Source of the DNA: Paenibacillus assamensis DSM 18201
GTDB taxonomy: Bacteria; Bacillota; Bacilli; Paenibacillales; Paenibacillaceae
Direction of reading: 5' to 3'
DNA length: 64,000 bases
NCBI RefSeq assembly: GCF_000422445.1
Contig: NZ_AULU01000013.1
Span: 124,001-188,000 of the forward strand
Shown: piece after piece, positions 18,202-28,267 of the stretch
Layout of the letters: every line of letters begins with the position of its first letter
Numbering within the stretch: position 1 is the stretch's first letter
The notes under the pieces: model-generated
The model's database searches: none
What the model saw: the letters and a program-made list of their open reading frames with translations, nothing else
What the model was told of the DNA's origin: nothing
Position numbers and translations under genes: made by a program

Positions 18202-18678
18202 ATGTTAGCTGTTCTGCAACAAGTTGAAGGAGAGCATTTAGCTCGTTTCGAGCGTCATCTACAGCACTCCGTTGAGGAAGTATGGTCTATATTGACGGAG
18301 AATGAAAAATTAGCGCAATGGTTCTCCGAGTTACGAGTAGACGAGCTTCGAGCAGGAGGATTTATTAAGTTTGATATGGGGGATGGGACGTTCGAGGAGC
18401 TTGCGATCACTGATCTTAAGACGCATTCTGTGTTGGAATATACTTGGGGGGAAGATCGTGTCCGTTTCGAGCTGCATCCAACACCCAATGGATGTGAATT
18501 GGTCTTACTTGAAACGATTCGTACGATTACAGACCACACACCAAAGGACCTTGCTGGCTGGCACGTATGTCTGAATGTTATTCACGCCTTGTTAGATGGA
18601 AGGGTGATTGAATCACGTACAAATGAGTGGAAGATATGGTATGAGAAATATATAAAGTTGATCAATGAATATAAATAA
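18202..18678 (+). CDS. SRPBCC/AHSA1-family protein
   Basis: 158 residues. LARFERHLQHSVEEVWSILTENEKLAQWF and the later LVLLETI and GWHVCLNVIHALLDG are the standard START/Bet v1-like pattern of the AHSA1 subfamily. These proteins form a ligand-binding cavity; many small Firmicute members have no known function. The start ATG 18202 has GGAGG upstream. Monocistronic, ending at the hairpin near 18740. Confidence 0.8.
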   Translation: MLAVLQQVEGEHLARFERHLQHSVEEVWSILTENEKLAQWFSELRVDELRAGGFIKFDMGDGTFEELAITDLKTHSVLEYTWGEDRVRFELHPTPNGCELVLLETIRTITDHTPKDLAGWHVCLNVIHALLDGRVIESRTNEWKIWYEKYIKLINEYK

Positions 18679-18727
18679 GGGTGAGTACGTAATTTCCAGA
18701 AGTGTGAGTTGTGAGAGTATAGTAAAT

Positions 18728-18759
18728 AGGAGTCTACCCAAGATACGGGTTAGACTCCT
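18728..18759. terminator. Bidirectional hairpin between convergent genes
   Basis: AGGAGTCTACCC pairs with GGGTTAGACTCCT. It lies between the SRPBCC gene and the lipoprotein gene that ends at 18795. Confidence 0.55.
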
Positions 18760-18794
18760 TTCCATTTCTATTGTTGTAAGTCTTGAAGCTGCCT

Positions 18795-20030
18795 TTATTT
18801 ATAAGATCCTGGCTTAAAGGTAGCGCTGTCCCACCATTTATAACCTGTAGTGGGTTTTTCCCAAGGTTCAGGGAGGGGTTCTGTTGACTTTTCTGGCTGT
18901 TCGAATGGAAGTAATGAGGTTGGCTGATCAAGCTGAATTTTGGTTTGCGTAAAGTCGGTGTACGACTCTTTTGCAGCTAACCATTTTACGATTTGTACGA
19001 GTAGTTTTCCATTATCTGTGCCGCGTTCTGTGAATCCAGAGTGAGTTGTTTTGGTTTCACCAGTCTCTTCATGCTTATATTTAGGTGTCGCATCTTCAAC
19101 TGGAGAGGAGTCACCAATGAAAGCCGCTTTCCCTGCACCTAGCTTAGTAATGGCAGCATAAGGACCTTCAGCTTCCCCGCCTTCATAAACGCCTTGATCT
19201 ACCGCAAAACGCCATTTTGGAACGATATATACGATCCCTTTTACCTTTTTCGGATCTAATATGGCTAATGTGCTGCCAGCGTGCATCGAAACTTTAGATA
19301 TATCCTTCGTTACTTCAAATGTTTGCTCAGACAATGCGATCTGATTGGTCACTATATCGCCTAGAGCGTTAAAGCGGAAGCGCACCCCAAAGTTTTTGCC
19401 TAGCCAGTCCTCACTTGTAACGCCAGCCATCTTTGCAGATTGACTTTCTTCTTGTCCCATTCCTTTTGTAGGATTACCATAAGCACCACGACGGTAACCA
19501 TTCAATACTTCGGAGGCATCCCAGCGATTTTTGTTGCGGTCGGCATTGTAATGATCCGCGATAAAGAACAGACCGCCGCCTCCTTGTACATATTGAAGGA
19601 GTGCTTCTTGTTCACTCTTTTTAAATGGAATATTAGGTTCAGGGAGCACGAATACATCGTAGTCTTGAAGATCTTTAATTGTTATCGGTTCAGACTTCCT
19701 CAGCTCATTCACGGTATAACCTGCTTCTTTAAGAGCATCAGCAAAATCAGAAAAACCACCATCGATGACCCAGTCTGCTTGTCCGGCTGTTTCACCGTGT
19801 GTATTGTCAAATAACACTTTTTTGACTGCATTGGCACGCATAGTACCGTTGTGAGGCTGATCTCCATCAACGTTGTTGCGTTTATCATGATGTGAAGCAG
19901 CTTTCATTTGGCTGCGAGTGGTGTTAGCCGCTCCTTGCCCCGTTTTCGTAGTCGTTCCCGTTCCGTATGAGCAGGCAGAAAATAAGCTCAGGCAAATCAT
20001 TAAGGCGGTAACTGCCCTTACATGCTTCAT
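18795..20030 (-). CDS. Lipoprotein with a GATase-like (DUF4350/Gldg-like) domain
   Basis: About 411 residues from ATG 20030 (GGGGG upstream); the frame continues further but lacks a signal. The signal peptide MKHVRAVTALMICLSLFSAC ends in a lipobox. After a polar linker, VLFDNTHGETAGQADWVI, YDVFVLPEPNIPFKKSEQEAL and VQGGGGLFFIADHYNADRNKN resemble the class I glutamine amidotransferase-like fold seen in Gldg/DUF4350 and IFT52-like proteins. No catalytic Cys triad is obvious. The C-terminus is proline rich (EPLPEPWEKP). Function unknown; surface location is likely. Confidence 0.65.
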   Translation of the reverse strand: MKHVRAVTALMICLSLFSACSYGTGTTTKTGQGAANTTRSQMKAASHHDKRNNVDGDQPHNGTMRANAVKKVLFDNTHGETAGQADWVIDGGFSDFADALKEAGYTVNELRKSEPITIKDLQDYDVFVLPEPNIPFKKSEQEALLQYVQGGGGLFFIADHYNADRNKNRWDASEVLNGYRRGAYGNPTKGMGQEESQSAKMAGVTSEDWLGKNFGVRFRFNALGDIVTNQIALSEQTFEVTKDISKVSMHAGSTLAILDPKKVKGIVYIVPKWRFAVDQGVYEGGEAEGPYAAITKLGAGKAAFIGDSSPVEDATPKYKHEETGETKTTHSGFTERGTDNGKLLVQIVKWLAAKESYTDFTQTKIQLDQPTSLLPFEQPEKSTEPLPEPWEKPTTGYKWWDSATFKPGSYK

Positions 20031-20319
20031 TAATAGAGCCCCCAATTCGTAAACAATTCGGTGAGATCGAAATGTGGCGATTATAAACCATCGCAAGTCC
20101 TAACTTGTTCAATCCTCACAAACACAAATCATATTGTTGTACAGGGAGGTTTCTTTTATTAAAAAAGGACGTAAATTGCTCCATTCGGTAATCGGAAACC
20201 TATATGACTATACATGTTAAAAATGTGTTTTCTATATATGAAGAATATGGTATGTTAATTAGCCCGATAAATGGGGTTCACCAAAATTAACAGCTGAAAG
20301 GATAACCAGAAGTGTCATC

Positions 20320-21261
20320 ATGAGACAACTTGAAACTTTGCGCAAATCGATTCCATTCCTTCGTAACAGCTTGAGGCTGGAGCAAATCCATAAAGGATAC
20401 TCTAGTGATAAGAAGTACATTGTCTATGACAGTAATGAACGCCCGCAGTACATACTAAGAACCTATAGCATTACTGAAAATGACAACAAGCAAATCAAAT
20501 TCAAACATCTTCAGATGATGGAAGAGCAGGGTGTGAGATGCACTAGACCTATTGAAATTGGCACCTTACCTGATCAAGAGCTAGGTTACACAATCCTTAC
20601 ATATGTGGAAGGTAATGAAGCTTCGGAAGAATTGCCGCTATTAACTGAAATGGAACAGTTTCATATTGGGTTTGAAGCAGGCATAGAGCTGCTGAAAATA
20701 AATCAGATTACTGCACCTGATCATAAGGAGCCTTGGCATGAGCTCATGTCTAGAAAACACCAATGGTATAGAACGCAGTATGCGGAATGCGGTGTCATCA
20801 TCCATAACGATACAGCGTTATTATCCTTTATCGATAGCAATCTTCATTTGATGAAAGATCGACCTAACAGGTACCAGCACGATGATTTTCATCCTCGTAA
20901 TCTGGTCATTAAGAACGACAAGTTCTCAGGCGTCATTGATTTCGATCGAGATGACTGGGGAGATCCGATACATGAATTTGTGAAGATTGGCTTGTTCAGC
21001 ACGGAGGTTAGTCTCCCATTTTCAGCAGGGCAAATTCGGGGATATCATCATGGTGATGGCGAAGAGCCTGGTGAAGAGTTCTGGCGATTGTATGCCTTGT
21101 ATCTTGCAATGACCTTGATCGCATCGATTGTATGGGTACTGAAGGTAAACGCTGATGAACTTGATGATATGATGCGGAGAATTCAAAGATGTATGGACGA
21201 CCATGACAACTTCGAACTCATGGTGCCGAAGTGGTACAGCGAGTTTAAACTAAAAGCGTAA
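20320..21261 (+). CDS. Aminoglycoside phosphotransferase (APH)-family kinase
   Basis: 313 residues. The catalytic loop HDDFHPRNL (an HxDxxxxN variant) and the metal motif VIDFDRDDWGDP mark the APH/choline-kinase fold. The N-lobe is visible in YIVYDSNERPQYILRTYS and hinge ILTYVEG. Such Firmicute proteins phosphorylate diverse small alcohols or amino sugars, and antibiotic resistance should not be assumed. Start ATG 20320 has AAAGGAT some 20 bases upstream, a weak arrangement. A sole gene, convergent with the helicase gene across a shared terminator. Confidence 0.8.
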   Translation: MRQLETLRKSIPFLRNSLRLEQIHKGYSSDKKYIVYDSNERPQYILRTYSITENDNKQIKFKHLQMMEEQGVRCTRPIEIGTLPDQELGYTILTYVEGNEASEELPLLTEMEQFHIGFEAGIELLKINQITAPDHKEPWHELMSRKHQWYRTQYAECGVIIHNDTALLSFIDSNLHLMKDRPNRYQHDDFHPRNLVIKNDKFSGVIDFDRDDWGDPIHEFVKIGLFSTEVSLPFSAGQIRGYHHGDGEEPGEEFWRLYALYLAMTLIASIVWVLKVNADELDDMMRRIQRCMDDHDNFELMVPKWYSEFKLKA

Positions 21262-21311
21262 GGGTAAGACTCCGCCTTTTGGTCAGTGAAAATGCCAATG
21301 AGGAAAGTAAA

Positions 21312-21353
21312 AAGCTGCCTCGATAGCTTATATAGCTTATCGAAGGCAGCTTA
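21312..21353. terminator. Bidirectional terminator between APH-family and helicase genes
   Basis: AAGCTGCCT-CGATA pairs with TATCG-AAGGCAGCTT with one bulged base; A- and T-rich flanks on both sides. Confidence 0.65.
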
Positions 21354-21381
21354 TTTCATGTTTATTGCGGGTCGATATGGA

Positions 21382-22827
21382 TTACTTCTTGCCCTTGCGT
21401 ACTTTTAAAAGTTTCCCCTTTATCGTAATATCCTGCATCATTTCAAGCACAAGCGGCCCTTTGCCGTTCAGAATCTCTACATCGGTTACATGATCAAAAA
21501 TTGTAATAATGCCGATATCGTCTGCGGTTACACCGTCAAGTTTCGCAATGGTCCCCACAAAGTCTACGGCTCTAAATTTCTTCTTCTTGCCGCCATTAAA
21601 GTTCAACTTCATAATTTGCTTGTTCAACAGTTCACGCTTATCAACCTTCGGAACTTGTCTAATGTGCAGGTTTTGTTCGAACTGTTCTCTACGCAGCTCT
21701 ACCTCTTCTTCGGAAGGGGCTTTTACTCTCGGAATCGCAAACCCAATATACGCTTCAATATCAGCTAGACGATGTCCGTCTTTAGGCGTGACGAAAGTAA
21801 TCGCTTTGCCTGTGTTGCCTGCGCGTCCCGTGCGCCCCACGCGATGCACATAGCTTTCTTTCTCCAACGGAATATCGTAGTTAATGACATGGGTGATATT
21901 CGTGATATCGATTCCTCTGGCAGCTACATCCGTCGCAATCAAGTAACGGAATTGCCCTCTACGGAAAGCGTTCATCACCTCGAAGCGCTCTTCTTGCTCC
22001 ATTCCGCCATGAATACGATCACATGGATAATCGAGGTCATCCATTTCATCGAACAACCGATCCACATGCTCCTGCGTACGGCAGAAAATAATACAGCTTT
22101 CAGGATTCTCAACAATAAGAAGATCCTGCAGCACATCTAGTTTATCTGCCTCTTTCACCTGAATAAGAGCATGTTCGATCGTAGCTGTTGTGACACCACT
22201 CGCTTCAATCTCAATCTCAACGGGGTTGTCCATATACTGGCGCGATAGTTTGGCTACATCCTCAGGGAACGTAGCGGAAAACAGCATCGTAACTCGGTTG
22301 CGAGGCAGCTCTTGAATAATCGCTTGAACTTGTTCAATAAAGCCCATATTGAGCATTTCATCAGCTTCATCAATAACGAGATAGGCAATGCGCTCTAACG
22401 ATAACGTGCCACGCTGAATATGGTCGAATACACGACCTGGTGTACCCACCGCGATATGAGTGCGCTGCTTCAACTCCGCCTTTTGCTCATAAAAGGGATG
22501 CCTTCCATACAGGGCTGTTGCTTTAATCCGCTTAAAGCGGCCTATGTTCATGATGTCTTCGTTAACTTGTAGTGCAAGTTCGCGAGTTGGTGTTAAAATC
22601 AGTGCCTGCGGCTTATTCTCGTTCCACTCCACTAGCTCGCACAGTGGAATACCGTAAGCGGCAGTTTTGCCGCTGCCTGTTTGTGATTTGACAACAAGAT
22701 CTTTTTGCTCAAATGCAACAGGAATAACCTTCGTTTGTACTTCTGTTGGCTTTTCATAGCCCAAGCTAGTTAGTGCTCTCACGATCTCTTCACTTAATGG
22801 ATAATCTGTAAACTGCTTCTCGCTCAT
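21382..22827 (-). CDS. dbpA: DEAD-box RNA helicase, DbpA/YxiN type
   Basis: 481 residues. Motifs: Q motif (KPTEVQ), I (SQTGSGKT), Ia (PTRELA), II (DEAD), III (SAT), V ([10 protein letters not shown]) and VI ([10 protein letters not shown]). The C-terminal 75 residues ([24 protein letters not shown]...) form the RRM-like domain that recognises hairpin 92 of 23S rRNA in DbpA/YxiN. Role: late assembly of the large ribosomal subunit. A basic linker GGKKKKFR precedes the RRM. Divergent from the operon starting at 23050. Confidence 0.92.
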   Translation of the reverse strand: MSEKQFTDYPLSEEIVRALTSLGYEKPTEVQTKVIPVAFEQKDLVVKSQTGSGKTAAYGIPLCELVEWNENKPQALILTPTRELALQVNEDIMNIGRFKRIKATALYGRHPFYEQKAELKQRTHIAVGTPGRVFDHIQRGTLSLERIAYLVIDEADEMLNMGFIEQVQAIIQELPRNRVTMLFSATFPEDVAKLSRQYMDNPVEIEIEASGVTTATIEHALIQVKEADKLDVLQDLLIVENPESCIIFCRTQEHVDRLFDEMDDLDYPCDRIHGGMEQEERFEVMNAFRRGQFRYLIATDVAARGIDITNITHVINYDIPLEKESYVHRVGRTGRAGNTGKAITFVTPKDGHRLADIEAYIGFAIPRVKAPSEEEVELRREQFEQNLHIRQVPKVDKRELLNKQIMKLNFNGGKKKKFRAVDFVGTIAKLDGVTADDIGIITIFDHVTDVEILNGKGPLVLEMMQDITIKGKLLKVRKGKK

Positions 22828-22964
22828 GTTAAACCTCTTCTACGTTTTATTCGGAATACACCTATACATACAGAGTTTCACCGTTCATCTTCCGTATACT
22901 CCTCCTATTATACTCGCCATTCTAGATTCAGTATCCTACCAAATAAAAAGGATATATTTTGATT

Positions 22965-23000
22965 CATCTTTATAGCATCTTCACCTCATCTTCATATAGC
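22965..23000 (+). promoter_or_regulatory. Three CATCTT direct repeats at 11-bp steps upstream of a possible -10
   Basis: CATCTT occurs at 22965, 22976 and 22987, exactly one helical turn apart, and is followed by TATAGC (22995-23000), a possible -10. PhoB/OmpR-type regulators bind tandem hexamers with this phase, commonly just upstream of the -10. A regulator of that family is encoded at the far end of the same locus (29006). The link is an inference. Confidence 0.45.
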
Positions 23001-23049
23001 GTGAGTAGACTAAGGTCATCTGGTGGAGAGGCAGGGGAGTAGAGCGGTA

Positions 23050-23802
23050 ATGAGACGACACACGAAACGAACGAATATGACAAATAATGATCCGATTTAT
23101 AGATTGAAAAAATCAAAAAAGTCGAAAAGGGCCCCCAAACTAGCACTGCTAGGTGTGTTGAGTTTACTCGTACTAGGGCTAGTCTTCTACTACAACCTCA
23201 AAGAGGTTCGTGTACATGTAGAGGTGCAGCCATTGATGGCGGTATCTGGACGACCGCTAGAAGGAAAAACAATCGTCATTGATCCCGGCCATGGTGGGAA
23301 ACATCCGGGGTCCATCGGTCAGCTAGGGACATTTGAGCGAGATGTGACGCTGCAGATGGCAAAAGAAATGGAGCAAGAGTTGCTGGAGAAGACAGGGGCG
23401 ACAGTCCTTTTAACGCGAAATCAGGACGAAACCGTTGACCTACAGCAACGTGTTGATATAGCTGCAGAAGCAAGGGCTGATCTTTTCCTCAGCATTCATT
23501 TCGATGCGTTTACAACGAACGATGTGGAAGGAATGACGACTTACCATAAAGATAGCCATGATCAACCGATCGCTCAAGCGGTTCATGATCGTTTGATGGA
23601 AAAGGACTTTGATACAAGAGATCGTGGAGTGAGAGTAGGTGATTATTATGTTCTTCGTGAAAATACAGTCCCAGCACTGCTGCTTGAGCTGGGTTACATT
23701 TCAAATGAAAAAGACGAGAGGCGGATGAGATCATTGGACTTTCATAAGGAAGCATCGGAGGCGATTGTTGAGGGTATGATCGATTATTTTCGTGAACGTT
23801 AA
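23050..23802 (+). CDS. N-acetylmuramoyl-L-alanine amidase (Amidase_3)
   Basis: 250 residues from ATG 23050 (GGGGAG upstream; GTG 23023 is possible). A lysine-rich cytoplasmic start, one membrane helix (LALLGVLSLLVLGLVFYY), then the zinc amidase domain. Zn ligands: His in IDPGHGG, Glu in FERDVTL and His in SIHFDA; catalytic Glu in LLLELGYISN. It cleaves the lactyl-amide bond between MurNAc and the stem peptide, acting at the outer membrane surface or wall. No wall-binding repeats are present. First gene after the CATCTT repeats; the next gene follows in 115 bases. Confidence 0.87.
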   Translation: MRRHTKRTNMTNNDPIYRLKKSKKSKRAPKLALLGVLSLLVLGLVFYYNLKEVRVHVEVQPLMAVSGRPLEGKTIVIDPGHGGKHPGSIGQLGTFERDVTLQMAKEMEQELLEKTGATVLLTRNQDETVDLQQRVDIAAEARADLFLSIHFDAFTTNDVEGMTTYHKDSHDQPIAQAVHDRLMEKDFDTRDRGVRVGDYYVLRENTVPALLLELGYISNEKDERRMRSLDFHKEASEAIVEGMIDYFRER

Positions 23803-23917
23803 ATGACGAATGACGATAATGCCTGCAAAAATGTATCCTATTTCGTTCCGTATTCGCACAACGGATACATGACAAACGGGGAGTATTTCAACCTGAACGA
23901 AGGAGGTGTACAATGTC

Positions 23918-24796
23918 ATGCTGCTGCGATTGCGGCGATTGGTTCGCAAACAGGGTTTTATAGCTGTCGGATTTTTGGCGCCGAGTATAGTCGGATTTGC
24001 GATGTTCTACGTAATCCCTCTCGGTGTAGGTATTCTGTATTCGTTGATGGATCAGACGATCGGGGGCGAATTTGTAGGGGCAGCAAATTACGAGAGTGTG
24101 CTGGCCAGTGCTTCATTTCGCACAGCAGCCATGAACACGTTGCAATTCACGGCTGTTAGCGTACCGATACTCATCTTATTGTCGCTGCTGCTAGCTCTCA
24201 TATTGAACGGAAATGTCTATGTGAAGCGGTGGCTTCGAACGGCTTTTGTTTTACCTCTGGTCGTGCCTGTCGCCTCCATTGTGATGGTCTGGCAGATCCT
24301 ATTTGATTGGAACGGGTCGCTTAACGCTTGGATGTCTTACTTTGGTTGGGAAAGGATTGACTGGATGAAGTCAGAATGGGCAATCGGTGTGCTGACACTT
24401 GTGTATGTGTGGAAGAACCTAGGCTATAACATAATTTTGTTCCTTGCGGGCCTGCAAAGCATTCCTAAGGATTATTATGAGACGGCTGATATAGAGGGTG
24501 CCGGGCCGCTGCATAAATTGCTTCATATTACAATCGTATATTTGACGCCAACGATGTTCTTCGTTGTCCTCATCTCCATTATTAACTCGTTTCATATTTT
24601 CAGAGCAACCTACTTAATTGCGGGAGATTACCCGCACGATAGCATTTACATGCTGCAGCACTATATGAACAACATGTTTGCCTCGTTAGATATGCAGAAG
24701 TTAACGGCAGCTGCGGTAATTATGGTCGTATGTATTCTAGTACTTGTCTCCAGTTTGCTAACAATAGAGCGGAAATTCAGCCGATCCCTAGAGTAA
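23918..24796 (+). CDS. ABC transporter permease, sugar type (MalF-like)
   Basis: 292 residues from ATG 23918 (AGGAGG at 23901); GTG 23906 overlaps the ribosome site. Six membrane helices. The cytoplasmic EAA loop, YETADIEGAGPLHKLLHITIVYLTP, matches binding-protein-dependent sugar permeases of the MalF/UgpA family. It pairs with the next gene. No ATPase gene is adjacent, as usual in Firmicutes that share an MsmX-type ATPase. Substrate unknown. Confidence 0.88.
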   Translation: MLLRLRRLVRKQGFIAVGFLAPSIVGFAMFYVIPLGVGILYSLMDQTIGGEFVGAANYESVLASASFRTAAMNTLQFTAVSVPILILLSLLLALILNGNVYVKRWLRTAFVLPLVVPVASIVMVWQILFDWNGSLNAWMSYFGWERIDWMKSEWAIGVLTLVYVWKNLGYNIILFLAGLQSIPKDYYETADIEGAGPLHKLLHITIVYLTPTMFFVVLISIINSFHIFRATYLIAGDYPHDSIYMLQHYMNNMFASLDMQKLTAAAVIMVVCILVLVSSLLTIERKFSRSLE

Positions 24797-24809
24797 AGGA
24801 GAGCGGAAG

Positions 24810-25688
24810 ATGAAGAAGCCGACTGTATTGTATAAATGTATCATGTCTCTTTTTCTCATCGTATGTGCGGTGATTACACTCCTGCCAATTGGCCTTCAGC
24901 TAACGAATTCGCTCATGAAGGAGAAGGAAATTAGCCAAAATTATGAACTGCTGGGTAAGATGCCCGATGCAGGTTCTGGGGCGACGGATCCTTTTGTTAA
25001 TTTAAAAATAATTCCAGATTGGGTTTCCTTCGAGCAGTATGAAAAGGTGTTGTTGGAAACACCTCTCTTCTTAAATATGTTCTGGAACTCCGTATTTCTA
25101 GTCGTTCCGATTGTCGTAGGGCAGACCGTAGTAGGGGCATTGGCCGCTTATGCCTTCTCGAAACTGAAGTTCCGAGGCAGGGAGGCCTTATTCTTTGTCT
25201 ACTTGATGACCATGCTGATGCCCTTCCAAGTAACCTTGGTACCCAACTACATTATCATCGACCTGTTAGGGATTGGGAACAGTGCGAGTGCCATCATTTT
25301 ACCAGGTATATTTTCAGCGTTTGGAGTGTTTATGATGCGGCAGTTCATGCTTGCTATCCCGTATGCATTTGTGGAGGCGGCTGTTATGGATGGTGCAGGA
25401 CACTGGTATATTTTCTGGCGGATTATCGTTCCTCTTATGAAGCCTGGCATTGCGGCTCTCGCCATCCTGCTGTTTGTTGACTACTGGAATATGGTCGAAC
25501 AGCCATTAATATTTCTCGAAGATGCCTTTAAACAGCCGTTGTCCCTGTACTTATCTCGGATTCAGGAAGCAGAGAAAGGAGTGGGATTTGCCGCTTCGGT
25601 GCTGTATATGTCGCCGATGGTTCTCTTATTTCTATATGCGGAGTCTTACTTCGTACAAGGTGTCCAGCTGTCAGGTATTAAAGGGTAA
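24810..25688 (+). CDS. ABC transporter permease, sugar type (MalG-like)
   Basis: 292 residues with six membrane helices and the EAA loop VEAAVMDGAGHWYIFWRIIVPL. Belongs to the MalG/UgpE family and forms the transmembrane pore with the upstream gene product. An extracellular segment (about 35-75, QNYELLGKMPDAGSGATDPF) is longer than usual. It follows the MalF-like gene after 13 bases and precedes the HlyD-like gene after 12, so all are in one transcript. Confidence 0.88.
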   Translation: MKKPTVLYKCIMSLFLIVCAVITLLPIGLQLTNSLMKEKEISQNYELLGKMPDAGSGATDPFVNLKIIPDWVSFEQYEKVLLETPLFLNMFWNSVFLVVPIVVGQTVVGALAAYAFSKLKFRGREALFFVYLMTMLMPFQVTLVPNYIIIDLLGIGNSASAIILPGIFSAFGVFMMRQFMLAIPYAFVEAAVMDGAGHWYIFWRIIVPLMKPGIAALAILLFVDYWNMVEQPLIFLEDAFKQPLSLYLSRIQEAEKGVGFAASVLYMSPMVLLFLYAESYFVQGVQLSGIKG

Positions 25689-25700
25689 GGAGGGGATTGT

Positions 25701-26891
25701 ATGGATGCAGGTGCAAGTGCAGGCGTAGAGGAACATTCCACTCGAAAAAGAAAAAAAACGCTCCGGCTCCTCCTCATCGGAAGTACGATAGCGCTGCTAA
25801 TTCTTACTTTGTACAGCAATACGCTGAGAACGTTGGATCTGCCTAAAGTATGGACAGAGGTTGGCAGACAAGGGCAGATCGTCCAAGAGTTTCGTGCGAT
25901 TGGAACACTGCGGCCGGTAAGTGAGGTTGAGCTATCAAGCTCTGCGGGATGGACCGTGAAAAATGTAAGAATAAAGAAGGGAGATCGAGTAACAAGAGGT
26001 CAGACGCTGGTCACATATGAGAACCCAGATGCTCACAATCGACTGCAAGATGAACAAGCCGCACTTGTAAGGATGAGATTAGAATTGGAAGTACCCCAAG
26101 AAGGCTATGTCGAAGCGGTAAGGAATAATGATGAGGCGAGTATACGTACCTCCAAACGAGACATGAAGCTCGCGCAATTGCAAATAGAGAATCAGGAAAG
26201 AAAGATACAAAATCTAAGTCAGGAAATCCGGCGGGATTCAAGCATGGTGGCACCGTTCGATGGATTTATTACGCAGTTGAATGCTGTGACAGGTTCGCCG
26301 TCGGCCAATGATGGTTTCGATGTACGGCTATCGAATGAAAGTTTGGGCTATCAGGTGGAGCTTTCACTTCCTGCAGCTGCTACTGAGGAGTTAAAGATGG
26401 GGGATAAGTTGGATTTGCAAAGCTATGGTGGCGGGGCTGCCAGACCGCTGAACGGCACGATCACAACGATAGAGCATGTGGGTGCTAGAGAGTCCTCATC
26501 TCCCTCCCTAGCTGGAGATGAAGTAGAAACAGATATCCAGCAGCCGTTAGAAGCAGTGGCTAGGAATCGTCTTATTGTAAAAGTATCGGATAAAACCGTT
26601 CGAACAGGTGAACAAGTCCGTGTACATTTGACCCGTACATCTGGGGAAGGAAGCAGCATGCTCCTCTCTAATAAGGCAATTCATAAAGAAGGAAAGCACC
26701 ACTATGTACATGTAGTAGAGGAAGCCAAAGGACCTCTGGGTAATACCTACCACATCCGAGAGACAAAGGTTGAAGTCGGAGCTGCCAATGACAGCGAAAC
26801 CGTTATTCTTTCTGGTGCTTATCCAAATGAACAGATTGTCGTCGAAAGTACGGAGCCATTAGTAGAGGGAAGTAGAGTAAGACCACAATAA
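25701..26891 (+). CDS. HlyD/RND-type membrane-fusion adaptor protein
   Basis: 396 residues: a basic cytoplasmic tail, a membrane anchor (LRLLLIGSTIALLILTLY), then the two lipoyl halves (VELSSSAGWTVKNVRIKKGDRVTRGQ; SSMVAPFDGFITQLN) flanking an alpha-hairpin (about 115-175), and beta-barrel domains. In Gram-positive bacteria these adaptors usually serve MacB-type exporters. Here one sits between sugar-import permeases and a solute-binding protein with no exporter nearby. It may extend the permeases or sense wall products; this is speculative. Confidence 0.82.
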   Translation: MDAGASAGVEEHSTRKRKKTLRLLLIGSTIALLILTLYSNTLRTLDLPKVWTEVGRQGQIVQEFRAIGTLRPVSEVELSSSAGWTVKNVRIKKGDRVTRGQTLVTYENPDAHNRLQDEQAALVRMRLELEVPQEGYVEAVRNNDEASIRTSKRDMKLAQLQIENQERKIQNLSQEIRRDSSMVAPFDGFITQLNAVTGSPSANDGFDVRLSNESLGYQVELSLPAAATEELKMGDKLDLQSYGGGAARPLNGTITTIEHVGARESSSPSLAGDEVETDIQQPLEAVARNRLIVKVSDKTVRTGEQVRVHLTRTSGEGSSMLLSNKAIHKEGKHHYVHVVEEAKGPLGNTYHIRETKVEVGAANDSETVILSGAYPNEQIVVESTEPLVEGSRVRPQ

Positions 26892-26941
26892 AATTCGAGT
26901 AGGTATGATGCAGCTTTCATAATGAGAGGAGACAATTACTT

Positions 26942-28240
26942 ATGAAAAAATGGTTGATGTTGATGTGTGGAATACTAGCTATTACGCTTACAGGATGTGC
27001 AAGTGGAAGTGGAGATGAGCAGCCAAAAGAGAGCGGACCTAAGAAAGTGGTTCTCTCCGTACATACGGCGGATGACTACTATAAGTCAGCAAAGGCTGAG
27101 TTTGAGGCTTTGCATCCGAATACAATTATCGAGATTAAAGAGTACAAATCTGAGGGAGGAAACGCTGAGGCAGATTTCGAAAAGTATGTGCAAACAACAA
27201 ATACACAAATTCTTTCCGGCAAGGGTGCGGACTTAATCGATCTGAACGTTGCTGGGCTTCAGATTGGAAAGTACGTAAATAAAAAGGCACTCGTCAATCT
27301 TACAGAATTGATGGAGCAGGATAAATCATTTCATAAAGATCATTACTATATGAATATTTTTGAACATGCGAAAATGAATGACGGTCTTTATGTGCTGCCG
27401 ACGAGATTTTTCCTAGATACATTGCTCGGAGATAGTGAAGCGATCACGGCTGCGCAGCTCCAAATTGATGATAAGCATTGGACATGGAGCCAATTTGCAC
27501 AAGTAGGTAAGCAGCTGCACGAGAAAAATGGTCGTTATGCGATCGGCAATACGCCTCCAGAACAAATGTTAGGCTATCTTGTCACGGATAACTATACGGA
27601 ATTGGTCGATTCATCCACTTCGAACGCCAAGTTTCAGTCCCCTTTCTTTATTGATATGTTGGGTCAGGTGAAGGCCATGTATGACGAAAAAGTCATTACG
27701 ACTGACCCTGTAGGTATTGGAGAAGCTTACTTTTACCGACTTTTACTATTATCACCAGGCGATTTTTTTACAGAGAGCGTCAGTTTCTTCAAGCAAGGAA
27801 AGGTATATCGCAAGCCTCATACGAGTGAACAACCTTCTGGGGTTTCTTTTAGAGGAGCTAACCCCATCGCAATAAATGCCAATTCAAAGGTCAAGGCGGA
27901 GGCGTGGGAGTTTCTTAAATTTCTCTTATCTGATCAGTTTCAATCTAAGTCTGATCAACAAGGGTTTGCAGTGAATAAGTCGGCTAATGAGAAAGCAATG
28001 ATTCAGTTGGTGAAAAAGGGAAAGGTTAGTTCATTAACTGGAGAGGACGTACCCGTGACTGCTGCAAATATGGAAGTTTTAAAGCAGATGATAGCTGACG
28101 CCAGCATCTTTATTAAGGAAGATAGCAAGATTCAGTCTATTATAAGCGAAGAAGCGGTGGCTTACTTCAGCGGCCAGAAGTCGGCGGAAGAAGTCGCGAA
28201 TCTGATCCAGAACCGTGTTACGACCTATCTTAACGAATAA
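26942..28240 (+). CDS. Extracellular solute-binding lipoprotein
   Basis: 432 residues, lipobox LTGCA, AGAGGAG upstream of the ATG. A family 1 solute-binding protein: VVLSVHTADDYYKSAKAEFEALHP at the start, GADLIDLNVAG, YVLPTRFFLDTLLGD and KAEAWEFLKFLLSDQFQ near the end. It is the probable ligand receptor for the two permeases upstream. It is placed after the HlyD-like gene rather than before the permeases. Ligand not deducible. Confidence 0.85.
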   Translation: MKKWLMLMCGILAITLTGCASGSGDEQPKESGPKKVVLSVHTADDYYKSAKAEFEALHPNTIIEIKEYKSEGGNAEADFEKYVQTTNTQILSGKGADLIDLNVAGLQIGKYVNKKALVNLTELMEQDKSFHKDHYYMNIFEHAKMNDGLYVLPTRFFLDTLLGDSEAITAAQLQIDDKHWTWSQFAQVGKQLHEKNGRYAIGNTPPEQMLGYLVTDNYTELVDSSTSNAKFQSPFFIDMLGQVKAMYDEKVITTDPVGIGEAYFYRLLLLSPGDFFTESVSFFKQGKVYRKPHTSEQPSGVSFRGANPIAINANSKVKAEAWEFLKFLLSDQFQSKSDQQGFAVNKSANEKAMIQLVKKGKVSSLTGEDVPVTAANMEVLKQMIADASIFIKEDSKIQSIISEEAVAYFSGQKSAEEVANLIQNRVTTYLNE

Positions 28241-28267
28241 ACGATAGGAAACGAGAGGAGATTGAAG

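Noticed and set aside
20320-21261. Aminoglycoside resistance gene
   Set aside because: Only the general APH fold is supported; many chromosomal members act on other substrates.
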